Part shown: positions 1 through 8,444 of the stretch, piece after piece
Numbering within the stretch: position 1 is the stretch's first letter
How the letters are laid out: every line of letters begins with the position of its first letter
Source of the DNA: Stramenopiles sp. TOSAG23-3
Taxonomy: Eukaryota; Sar
Reading direction: 5' to 3'
Assembly (NCBI GenBank): GCA_900128585.1
Contig: LT642796.1
Coordinates: 1 to 10,706, forward strand
Length of the DNA: 10,706 nt
Made by a program: the position numbers and the translations under genes
Notes under the pieces: model-generated
What the model saw: the letters and a program-made list of their open reading frames with translations, nothing else
Databases searched by the model: none
What the model was told of the DNA's origin: nothing

Positions 1-1
1 C

Positions 2-3000
2 CCGGTCACCATCGATATTACAGAAGATACGCAACGGGAACCAGACCCTTATTCTGGAGAACAAATAGTATATTACAAAGCAAATGTGGTCGCGAAAGGT
101 TTGGTACCAGGTGCCAAGTACGTCATGTTTCGATATAAGTCTTTGTCTGATGTCCCAACAGCCTTGAGCGAAGTGTCAGATAGCAGGCACATTTCATCTT
201 TGTATTTCCGGCCGAACGATGTCACGTGGGCTGTTCGCGAGGTTATCGCTTCAAACTGTACCGCCTACTTTCGTTGCATGTTGGCAAAAAATGGAGAAAC
301 GGAGCATTTTTCCCCAGTCCGGCCGTTTTCGCCATCTGCGTCACAAAACAATATAGGCAGCAATGCCGTCAGCGGCGCTATGTTTCCGAACCCCGATGGT
401 TCGACGATTTGGTCGGCAACCGAAGACCTAGACCACTTTCAACAATCCAACGTCGTATCCATACGAGAGCTTCAGCCGAAAACGAAACTGCGAAATATAG
501 AAGAAAAGAACGAATTGCCCGTGTTTATGAGGAAGAGAAAGAAATCTTCTTCCGCCGCTAGGCGGAGTAAGAATGACCGGGATCCCCCAAACTACAACAT
601 TACGGTGCATATCGAAGGGTCTGAAGTCCAGATCAATTGCGGCGAAGGCAAGCAAACGTTAAAGTGGTTGGCCTTGGCTGCTGCGGGACGAGTTGCTAGA
701 TCTGCAAAAAGCAAAGGCAGAATTCGCATTCGGGAAAAGGTGGGGGCATGCTCGGAAATAAAATCCATCTTACCAAGCATGCTTAGTTCTTCGAAATGGG
801 ATTCCGAAGCAGACCTGCAGATGTTGAATATGCGCCCCAACACTGCGACGAGAAAGCATGGGGAAGACCAATCCGCCGAGTACAATGAGGTGGGCGCTAC
901 TTACTTCGTCCCTGGGCGAACCGACATATGGACCCCCGAAAAGCTTGCGCCCCAAGTAGCATTTTTGACCAAAGTGAAGCAAGTCTCTGCGCTGAAAGTA
1001 GCTGACAAAAAGCAAAAGGCTGCAAAGCTGATGATGAGCGCAATCAAAGTAAAGAAAAAAAGCGGTGGGAGTTCTGGTAGCGTTCCGTTTCCACTTGAAA
1101 ATGGGAAACCGACGCAAAAAGTCTCAGGTGGGAAAACAAAGTCTATGGAAGATGGAGACACTAGAGAGTGGGACCACTCACGCCCTGGTTCGCGTGCAAG
1201 AACCAGGAGCAGAGGCTCATCGCGTTCCGGAAGGTCACGGCCCGGGTCAAAGTCTGCTAACAAACGGTCGCGCCCCGGCTCACGTTCCCAAAACCGGAGC
1301 CGCGTCTCTCGAGTTTCAAATACGTCGGGGGATATTCCATTATCCCCGTACGTTTTGGCCAATGGTGCTCACGCCAAAAAGAGTAGTGGCGCGTTGCACG
1401 TGTCGGAGGGGCACGATGTAAAAGCATTTTTGAACCAAGCTTTTGCAACTACGCCAACAGATGGGGGTGCACGGAGGCTGGGGGCACTGCCGCCGTTTGG
1501 TTCGATAGGCCCATCCGGTTCCGTTCCCGGCGGGCATGAAACCAACCGATCAATATCCACCACATGGAGCAGCGAAGGAGTTGGTGGCGGCAAGCACAAG
1601 GTCAACCCCACGTCAAAAATTAAGGACGTGCTGAGGCACAACAGCCATATTTGGGCCGAATTGTTCGAAGGCAACGAGGGCCAGGTATCCACCTGGATGG
1701 ACGACGCATTTTATCACGGGAAAAACACTATCCGAAACGAAAAGATTATGAAAAAGGCACAGGCAATCAAAGTCAAAGAGCAGGCCTTCTGGGCGGTGAT
1801 AGCGGCTAGAAAACGCGTTGACAAAGCCAAATATTACACGAGCACAACAGAATCGTTAATAAACGATGGGGTGGTAGAAATCGTCGATAAGATATCCCAA
1901 ATAGCTGTTCACTTTGGGAAAATGTTAAAGCGATTCATGAAAAAATTTCTAAAGTTGACCCAGACAGAGACGGCCGACGTGCAAATAGCCGAGGCGGCCA
2001 TGGTCACTCTCGGGCTTCTTCCCGACGCGATCGCTCACATGAAAGAAAACAAAAATATGGCAAACGCCATGAAAACCCTTCGCCTCGTGGAGCACTCCGT
2101 AGTTCAATCGGCAAAACTTGTCAATATGAAAAAGAAGTTCAACGACCCTCCAACTCATACCTTGGACGAACTGTTGCAAGATTTGAAACCGTTGATAAAA
2201 AGCGTAACGAATTGCGACGAGGCAATTTTTCAGCCTGAGTCGGAGGAGCAAGCATGGAACGCTGCCAAAGAAGCGGACGAAACGGCCGAACGGGCTGCAA
2301 CACTGATGACAAAAGTTCGACGGCGAGCGAGTACCTTTCAAGTTTGGATCGCGGATTGCGAGAAAAAGTTTTATGAGCTGAATGATGGGATTGAAGATTT
2401 TGTCGAGAGCGAGTGGGAGAAAGAAAAGGAACGGATGGGGGCGTTGACGTCATTCGACCATGACTGGGAGCGAACGAAAATTGACAGCATCGTTCCGCAT
2501 CGTGAGGAATACTACAAAATCCGAGACATTTGTCGCGATTACTATCACATACTGAAGGGCGTGTTTCAACACTTTTGCATCATCGGAAACTCTGCCAGCG
2601 CAGACGGTGATTACACTATCAGTCTCTCCGAATTTATGATTTTTGCTAAAAAAATCAAAATTATCGATGGCACGCTCTTGCACGTCACGGACGTCCAACG
2701 TATATTTGTCCTCACCAATGCCGGAAGACAAATAGAAAATAAAGGCGACGAAGAGTTCGAATGCCATGAATTTATGGAAGCGCTTATTCGCGTGGCGATC
2801 TTGCGCTACTCCACAGAGCACGGTGGGAATGTCGTCAAAGCCGTTGATTATCTATTCCATAAAAAGGTCGCGCACCTGTATTTTCACGCGATCTACGATC
2901 CTCACTTTCGTGAACACCTCGAAAACTACAGAGTGAAAAATGTATATAAACGGTACGATCACATCTTGGAAGATGTGTTTTACTTGGTCGGCATACCCCT

Positions 3001-3451
3001 TGGAGAATACGAAGATACACTGGACATGACTGGCTTTTCAAAACTGATTTTCCAAGCGAAGTTGGTCGATGCCCTGTTAACTCGAATCGAAGTGAAAAAA
3101 GCGTTTGTCCAGTCTCAGATGAAGCCAATATCCCCTGACGCATGGATCGACGACGATGAAGTCGAAGATGTTGACACTGACGACGAGAAGGACGGCGAGC
3201 TTGGGCCCAACAAGGGTCAAGTCCGTGCAGAGGCGGAAGACTTGTCCTTACGACAAATGGATTACGATGAGTTCAAAGAGGCGTTGGGCCGTTGTGCAGT
3301 GTACAAGTGGGACGACCAAAGCAAATATAACGACAAGACGTTAGATTGGAAGCTTGAGCAGATTCTAATCAATGTTGTAAAGTTGGATCCACTCGATTTG
3401 CAAGCCCGGCGAAGGAAAAATGCCAAGCTTGGACTTTCAGATGACGTATGA
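2..3451 (+). CDS. Large multidomain protein with degenerate EF-hand modules (5' partial)
   Basis: The frame is open from base 2 to the TGA at 3449-3451, about 1149 residues with no intron. The GTG at 86 is not a credible start, so the N-terminus lies outside the window. In order: a fibronectin-III-like end (about 2-330, with GLVPGAKYVMFRY); a basic patch MRKRKKSSSAARR (near 525-565); a compact unit at about 590-740 (NYNITVHIEG then KWLALAAAGR); a basic Ser/Arg/Pro/Gly tract with RPGS repeats (about 1165-1320); a long charged helical region (about 1610-2500); and two EF-hand-like modules (about 2508-2812 and 2933-3310). The first has the loop SADGDYTISLSE at 2597-2632, with Ser at position 1 and Tyr where Gly is usual, so calcium binding is doubtful. 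The second carries an acidic insert at about 3137-3210. I recall similar modules in uncharacterised proteins of flagellated protists. A cytoskeletal or calcium-sensing role is inference. The coding call is strong; the function is unknown. Confidence 0.9.
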   Translation, partial: PVTIDITEDTQREPDPYSGEQIVYYKANVVAKGLVPGAKYVMFRYKSLSDVPTALSEVSDSRHISSLYFRPNDVTWAVREVIASNCTAYFRCMLAKNGETEHFSPVRPFSPSASQNNIGSNAVSGAMFPNPDGSTIWSATEDLDHFQQSNVVSIRELQPKTKLRNIEEKNELPVFMRKRKKSSSAARRSKNDRDPPNYNITVHIEGSEVQINCGEGKQTLKWLALAAAGRVARSAKSKGRIRIREKVGACSEIKSILPSMLSSSKWDSEADLQMLNMRPNTATRKHGEDQSAEYNEVGATYFVPGRTDIWTPEKLAPQVAFLTKVKQVSALKVADKKQKAAKLMMSAIKVKKKSGGSSGSVPFPLENGKPTQKVSGGKTKSMEDGDTREWDHSRPGSRARTRSRGSSRSGRSRPGSKSANKRSRPGSRSQNRSRVSRVSNTSGDIPLSPYVLANGAHAKKSSGALHVSEGHDVKAFLNQAFATTPTDGGARRLGALPPFGSIGPSGSVPGGHETNRSISTTWSSEGVGGGKHKVNPTSKIKDVLRHNSHIWAELFEGNEGQVSTWMDDAFYHGKNTIRNEKIMKKAQAIKVKEQAFWAVIAARKRVDKAKYYTSTTESLINDGVVEIVDKISQIAVHFGKMLKRFMKKFLKLTQTETADVQIAEAAMVTLGLLPDAIAHMKENKNMANAMKTLRLVEHSVVQSAKLVNMKKKFNDPPTHTLDELLQDLKPLIKSVTNCDEAIFQPESEEQAWNAAKEADETAERAATLMTKVRRRASTFQVWIADCEKKFYELNDGIEDFVESEWEKEKERMGALTSFDHDWERTKIDSIVPHREEYYKIRDICRDYYHILKGVFQHFCIIGNSASADGDYTISLSEFMIFAKKIKIIDGTLLHVTDVQRIFVLTNAGRQIENKGDEEFECHEFMEALIRVAILRYSTEHGGNVVKAVDYLFHKKVAHLYFHAIYDPHFREHLENYRVKNVYKRYDHILEDVFYLVGIPLGEYEDTLDMTGFSKLIFQAKLVDALLTRIEVKKAFVQSQMKPISPDAWIDDDEVEDVDTDDEKDGELGPNKGQVRAEAEDLSLRQMDYDEFKEALGRCAVYKWDDQSKYNDKTLDWKLEQILINVVKLDPLDLQARRRKNAKLGLSDDV

Positions 3452-3481
3452 TATCCTTAACATCTATTTTATTTATATCAA

Positions 3482-3487
3482 AATAAA
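3482..3487 (+). promoter_or_regulatory. Possible polyadenylation signal AATAAA for the EF-hand-like gene
   Basis: An exact AATAAA hexamer lies 31 bases after the TGA of the upstream gene, a plausible distance for a short 3' UTR. The surrounding DNA is very AT-rich, so the hexamer could occur by chance. Confidence 0.35.
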
Positions 3488-4130
3488 TACAATATGTTGT
3501 TTAAATTAAGGAAATATATTATATAAACACAGCAAAGAATATCAATCAAAATGGCTCGCTCATCCCGCCTACCAAGTGAATTTATTACTGTTGCCACTGG
3601 TGAGCGCTGTTGATTCCGCTTATTATTCATCTCAACACTGCTATTCTATTTATATTACATTGTATTACATTATAGTTTTTCATAACACTTCTTTTTATTA
3701 TTCTTTCAATTTGTTTACAGTTAGATTTTTTTCTTTTTTTTTTTTTATTATTTTTTTATTTATTATTATAGTTTGTTTTCATACTGTATGCTATCTTCCT
3801 CTTTCATTTTATAATTTAAACACAAATTTTATTAAAAAAAAATAATAAATAACGACAATTTACCTAAATACAATATATGCAATATAAAAGTACAAATATT
3901 TGTTATCTATTTTATAAAATACCCTATTTGTTTTCTTTTATAGTTAATTACAAAGCGTTTTATTGCTTGCAAACACATTTTATATTAACTACTACCATTC
4001 CGGTGGTAAGCAAACTAATCCTTCCATAGTCTAATAACATCATATAGCTATCTAATATGAAAAAATAATAAAAAAAGAAATAAAAATATTTTTAATTATT
4101 AAATTAAATAAAAAATTTAAGTTGAAATAA

Positions 4131-4160
4131 GAAGAAGAAGAAGAAGAAGAAGAAAGAAGA
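4131..4160 (+). repeat. GAA trinucleotide microsatellite
   Basis: Eight perfect GAA units (4131-4154) are followed by an imperfect continuation. The purine-rich strand then extends to about 4200 with only a few T interruptions (GATGAAGAGGAGGAGAAGG). It lies about 380-450 bases upstream of the AUG at 4579. Long purine/pyrimidine tracts of this kind can form triplex DNA or be length-polymorphic. Any regulatory effect here is speculation. Confidence 0.9.
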
Positions 4161-4578
4161 AGAGGTGATGAAGAGGAGGAGAAGGAAGGTGAAGGTGGGT
4201 GGTCGTTTTGTAGTATGCATTTCATTTTCATAAATATAGTGTGAATGTAGTGCGCGTCTATTGTCATTGTTAAACAAAAGAAGACGGAACCAACGGAATT
4301 GAAACGGACTTGTTTTTACTCGTCTTAAATCTGGTGGGTTTCTAATCTGATTTGTTTATCAGTTATTGGACTCTGCACGTTTCATATATACCAAGGAGAA
4401 GAACTAGAGTTGTACCCGCGCTCTAGTCCACTGTGTCGCTGCTTCGGCCCGAGTACCCATAGACCATTGGACCGTTTTGTTTTGTTGCACGGAATATTCT
4501 GGACATAAATACTCTTCAAATTAGTTGAATTAGATAAGTGATACGGTGTTAGACGAACAAACAATATCTCAGATAAAG

Positions 4579-6327
4579 ATGGCTGAAGATAAAAGCAGTA
4601 TAATCTCAGCACTCGTGTCCCAAATGAAGTCTGGGCAAATCTCGAAGAACGACCTGTTCGACCAGTTGTCGAACTTGCAACGTGGGAACCCCCCGGGTGG
4701 CGAGGACGAAAGCGATACAAACGGCGACTTCGACGGGCGCGTAGAAGACAATGGTCCGGCGTACGACGACGAGCCGCCGCCGAAGAAGACGGTCAGCATG
4801 GCGGAGTTCATGGCCTCTCGAAACACCCCGCAGGCCGACCGCAAGGGCAGTCCCGCGGTTTCGGCGACCGCGTCCCGTGCCGAACGACGGGAGCTAGAAA
4901 TTAAACAAAGGTCCATGCAAGAGTTTACTTTTCAGCCCAGGATCACCGAACTCCCGAAAGGCTACTCGGCGTCCTCCACCAGTCCTAGGACGCAAGAGTT
5001 TCACGACCGCATGTCCAGGTGGAAAGACAAAAAGGAACAGCAGCTGCGCCGCGAGCGCGACCGAAAGGAACAGGAAAAGATGGACGACTGCACGTTCCGA
5101 CCAAAAATCAACAAGACGTCGCGGAGAACTGCCGCACTAGGCAGACGCGACTACAAGGACGTCGTAGACCGCCTTTACAATAACAAGAAAAAGTCTAAAG
5201 TGAACGAGGACGACATTAGACAAAAGAGAGAGGAAGAATTTAGACGCACATGCACGTTCACCCCAAACCTTGGAAAGAAACAGCGTGGTAGTGGCAGAAG
5301 GAACTCATTTAGTAACAACCGTCGCTCGTCCCAGGGCCGCTCGCGTCGCTCGGATTTCAAACCGACCGGGATGGAAGAATGCACGTTCAAGCCGAAGGTG
5401 AACAAAGTCCCCCGGAAGTTTGGTAGTGCCCAACTTTACTTGCAGAACAACGTGCACGACCGCTTGAGTACGCCGCGGGCGCCGAAGTCTGCGGAGAAGG
5501 AGAAGTTGGAGGGCTACGTGTCTGATGAGGAACTGTCCTCCAAAACTAAGCCTGTGATGAACATGGACTCGTTCATGTCTTCCTTAAACGCAAGCACCGG
5601 CCGCGCGAGACCAAACTCTGCCCGTCGGAGTCGGCCGGGGGACCGCACGTTGAACCAAGCCCAGTTCCAAAATTTTTTGGCAAGGCAGAACAAACGGGAG
5701 TCTCGCCGTGCGAAGAACATGGAACGGCTTCAACGCGAAGCGAAACCAACTCACCAGCCGCAGCTGTGCAAGAAGAGCATGAAGATCGCTTCCAAGACGT
5801 CCCACGGAGATTTCATGGCGCGGTTGGCGAAGGACGCGCTGAAGAAGGAGCACGACATTCTTCGCAAAAAAGCGATGTTGGCGAAAGAGCCCGACTGCAC
5901 GTTCACCCCTAATATATTGGCTAGCTCCAAAGCGAGGCGGTCGCGGAGTGTGACAGAGCTAAGCCGAGGCGATTCCCTAAAGAGGGAGACTGCGGCGAGA
6001 TTGATGAAGTTAAAAGCGGAGCAAGACGAGCTGGAAGGCTTGACCTTCCAGCCCATGTTAAACCCAAGCAACGCCCAAGGTAGATTAAAAATATTGTCTA
6101 ACCCCGATTCGTACCTTGAGCGAGTGCAGAAGCAACAGGAGATATTTAGTAACAAGCGTCGAAAGGCCGCGAAGGAACAAGAACGAAAGCAGTTTGCCGA
6201 GTGCACCTTTCACCCGAAAACGAACGATGCGCCTGCCTACATCAAACGCATTGCGAAGAGCATGGCGTTGGCCAGAAAAGCACGGCCAACACCAGAATCT
6301 CGAGCGGGAAAGCCCGATTGGAAGTAA
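4579..6327 (+). CDS. CTFxPxxN-repeat, charged-helix protein of unknown function
   Basis: This is a complete intron-free frame of 582 residues. I chose the AUG at 4579 because it is the first AUG after an in-frame TAG at 4531 and has a strong context (AAAGATGG); the GTG at 4546 is unlikely in a eukaryote. The N-terminus (residues about 1-35) is a short amphipathic segment, SGQISKNDLFDQLSNLQ, followed by an acidic linker. The rest is highly basic and helical. Seven clear repeats of the form [D/E]CTFxPxxN begin at about residues 115, 170, 224, 267, 439, 487 and 541, and a degenerate one (THQPQL) at 391. Most are preceded by a charged helix often opening with a motif like FxxR (for example EFHDRMSRW, GDFMARLAKD, SYLERVQKQ). 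The C-terminus has AYIKRIAKSMALARKA. There is no catalytic motif, signal peptide or membrane segment. I recall similar repeats in uncharacterised protist proteins; a scaffold or cytoskeletal role is inference. Confidence 0.92.
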   Translation: MAEDKSSIISALVSQMKSGQISKNDLFDQLSNLQRGNPPGGEDESDTNGDFDGRVEDNGPAYDDEPPPKKTVSMAEFMASRNTPQADRKGSPAVSATASRAERRELEIKQRSMQEFTFQPRITELPKGYSASSTSPRTQEFHDRMSRWKDKKEQQLRRERDRKEQEKMDDCTFRPKINKTSRRTAALGRRDYKDVVDRLYNNKKKSKVNEDDIRQKREEEFRRTCTFTPNLGKKQRGSGRRNSFSNNRRSSQGRSRRSDFKPTGMEECTFKPKVNKVPRKFGSAQLYLQNNVHDRLSTPRAPKSAEKEKLEGYVSDEELSSKTKPVMNMDSFMSSLNASTGRARPNSARRSRPGDRTLNQAQFQNFLARQNKRESRRAKNMERLQREAKPTHQPQLCKKSMKIASKTSHGDFMARLAKDALKKEHDILRKKAMLAKEPDCTFTPNILASSKARRSRSVTELSRGDSLKRETAARLMKLKAEQDELEGLTFQPMLNPSNAQGRLKILSNPDSYLERVQKQQEIFSNKRRKAAKEQERKQFAECTFHPKTNDAPAYIKRIAKSMALARKARPTPESRAGKPDWK

Positions 6328-6911
6328 TCGCTTGTTCTGCTTTTGGGGTGTACGCTGTGATCCTCTCCCAAAAGATAGATGCGTAATGAATTAAGAAACC
6401 ATCGTACATAACAATTTTCAAACATAACTTCATTTTATTTTTATTAAAAAGTATACCATTTGGTAAAAATTCACACTCTAAATAATCACTTATGAACACA
6501 GCAAGGCTTTGGGCCAATTATATTATTTATGTACAGTTTGGACCTATCAAGTCGCCATCTTCACTATTGAGTATACTTGTATTGTTATAAGTATAGATAT
6601 AATTTGTTTTTTTAAGTGTATAGAAAGAGTTGGATCGAGAAGAGGAACGGGCCGTATGCGAACCAAATGCACTTCTGGTGGGCATCGTCCGGGAACTATC
6701 GCAGAGATTTTCGACGGACGAGGAAGGGGAGGGGGGGTGAAGCAGCTGGTGGTAGACAAGCAAGCCTGTACGTTTTAAAAGCTTTGTATAGTTAAGAGAT
6801 ATATAGTTTTACTCACAACATGAACGTCTTCTGTCATCAAAAAATTCCTACACGGACTGCAAGATTTTGCTGCCCATACATACAGACCGACTTCTATTGC
6901 AAATGCACACT
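6328..6911. other. Convergent spacer with a GC-richer island
   Basis: This stretch holds the 3' flanks of the repeat protein (+) and RPS23 (-). Bases 6328-6620 are AT-rich; an ATTAAA at 6443-6448 is a weak candidate polyadenylation signal for the upstream gene. Bases about 6630-6778 are distinctly GC-richer, include a G-rich run (GGAAGGGGAGGGGGGG), and are open in more than one frame. I cannot match the island to any protein or known RNA. No AATAAA is evident on either strand. Confidence 0.6.
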
Positions 6912-7349
6912 TTAACTTCTTGGTTTTTCTTTCTTTTCCTTGTAGAGAGCCAACAATGAAACACCTGCTACTTTTGCTACTTTGAAACGAACTCCAGCAA
7001 TATCACCCACAGAGTGACCACGACGACCGAAACCACTGATAAGAACTTCGTCATTTTCGTCAATGTAGTTCAAGCAACCGTCACGTGGTACGAAAGCTGC
7101 GATCTTCTTTCCATTCTTGATGAGTTGTACACGAACGCATTTACGGATGGCAGAGTTTGGCTGCTTGGCTTCAATGCCAATCTTTTCAAGAACAATACCT
7201 TTGGCCATAGAAGCTCCTCCCAATGGGTTGGCTTTCATGGCAGTCTTGGAGTTAGACTTGGTGTAACTTTTTAGCGCCCATCGGTTAATACGACGGTCGT
7301 TGCGCAATTTACGCGCGGCGTTGATACCAGCTGGTTTACCTTTACCCAT
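6912..7349 (-). CDS. RPS23: 40S ribosomal protein S23 (uS12 family)
   Basis: This is a complete 145-residue protein of normal eukaryotic S23 length with no intron. It starts [10 protein letters not shown] and ends KEKKEKPRS, both typical of the family. uS12 sits at the decoding centre of the small ribosomal subunit and helps control accuracy. The hallmark [20 protein letters not shown] is intact; its proline (residue 64) is the residue hydroxylated by OGFOD1/Tpa1-type enzymes in animals and yeast. The second loop, [17 protein letters not shown], is also intact. Several usually invariant residues differ: NPLGG instead of NPFGG, SMAKG instead of SHAKG, and GDIAGVRF instead of GDIPGVRF. The segment [12 protein letters not shown] is also unusual. 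The frame shows no damage, so the gene looks functional. It is convergent with the repeat-protein gene and divergent from COX6B. The identification is certain. Confidence 0.98.
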   Translation of the reverse strand: MGKGKPAGINAARKLRNDRRINRWALKSYTKSNSKTAMKANPLGGASMAKGIVLEKIGIEAKQPNSAIRKCVRVQLIKNGKKIAAFVPRDGCLNYIDENDEVLISGFGRRGHSVGDIAGVRFKVAKVAGVSLLALYKEKKEKPRS

Positions 7350-7355
7350 GTTTTA

Positions 7356-7469
7356 TTATATTTGTTTCAAATTTAAGACAACAAAATGAACTATATGTTT
7401 TGATGAATTGCTCCTTTCCGTGTGAATGTGTTCGATTTCGTTCCCGATTTTCTTCGTAAACGCTTCCAT
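7356..7469 (-). other. Possible upstream ORF ahead of RPS23 (37 codons)
   Basis: On the minus strand an AUG in strong context (ATCATGG) opens a 37-codon frame beginning MEAFTKKIGNEIEHIH and ending in TAA six bases before the RPS23 AUG. If the RPS23 mRNA starts upstream of 7469, ribosomes would have to reinitiate or leak past this frame. Ribosomal-protein transcripts usually have very short leaders, so transcription may start inside or downstream of it. The peptide resembles nothing I know. Confidence 0.25.
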
Positions 7470-8444
7470 GATCGAAACGCAACGTACATGAACTGTTGCC
7501 TCGTCTCAATTTTTATTATTTTTTCTTTCTTCTTCTATCGTTGTGCTCTTCTTCTTTCTCTTCTTCGATGGTTGGTTAGTGGTGTAAATTATATTAATAA
7601 TAACAGGGACATAGCAGTTAGATCTGGTTCATTTTTACAAAGGAATCATAACACAATGATGATACAATGACATCTTTTCATTTTATTCTATGCTATGTCC
7701 ATATTGTAATATATTCTATTTTAGAAAATGGAAAAGAGGGCCAGAGAGAGAAGAGAGGCACAGGGCAGGGCGACTCACATCTCAAATCGATTGATTTTCT
7801 TTTCTTTCGATTGAATGGCCTGAAAAAGATTAGTGAGAATAACAGCTACACAGTATCATCATTAGCATTAATTATTAATTTAGGTGCTGTGTTATTATTA
7901 AGTTTATTATACTTTTATTGTATTTATAAACCTATATATTGTATACACAAGTAGATACTATGATTATATAAAATATAAGTACGTAATATATCTATATAAT
8001 GAAAGAGAGTGCATATAGAAGAGCCGTTCCTCCCAATGGCACAGCAAAGCCACGAATAGAATAATCATAGCATTGTCATCTTTCAATCGGAAGACATCGA
8101 ATTGTTTCTTTGATACAGTCCTGTATTGTATCCAATGGTAGAGAGCTGATACATGAATGGGTGGATGAAATGGGTGTTTTAAAGGAAATGGGATTTATTT
8201 TATTTAATAGGCGTACAATACAATAGAATAGTCCGAACAATTACATCAATCGAAGGTTTAAAGGTTTAATATATACTTGAATGTGATTTCATGTATTGTA
8301 AATGTATTTTAAATAGATAAAAAAGGGTCACAGTTGAAAGGATTAAATTTAAGCTTTGCTTAGCGGAGCAAGTCGGTCAACTAAAACTGATCAAGTAGTA
8401 ATACATCTATTACCATGCAAATAAGAAGAGCAGGTAGGTTAGGT

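Larger units (their letters stand above)
3452..4578. other. AT-rich spacer between two head-to-tail genes
   Basis: No convincing gene lies here. The first part is very AT-rich, with a 13-base T run at 3734-3746 and many T/A stretches. A TATAAA at 3522-3527 lies upstream of a 20-codon frame (3551-3613). A GAA microsatellite and purine tract sit at 4131-4200. From about 4270 the base composition becomes more balanced, which fits the promoter and 5' UTR of the next gene; a TATATA lies at about 4385-4390. A frame with no AUG is open on the plus strand from 4329 to 4507, and another spans the opposite strand over 4382-4720. Neither resembles a known protein. Confidence 0.6.

Noticed and set aside
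3449-3451. Reassigned TGA codon in this genome
   Set aside because: Two genes end naturally at TGA and no confident coding region has an internal TGA, so the standard code fits.
3576-3845. Plus-strand frame beginning with a signal-peptide-like hydrophobic stretch
   Set aside because: It needs a GTG start, and the remainder is low-complexity Phe/Tyr/Ile encoded by T-rich DNA.
4382-4720. Minus-strand frame of 112 codons overlapping the start of the repeat protein
   Set aside because: It overlaps the better-supported plus-strand gene, and its residues look like an antisense shadow with no known family.
7667-7954. Plus-strand 95-codon frame in the large spacer
   Set aside because: Low-complexity, ends in an Ile/Tyr/Leu-rich AT run, and resembles no protein.
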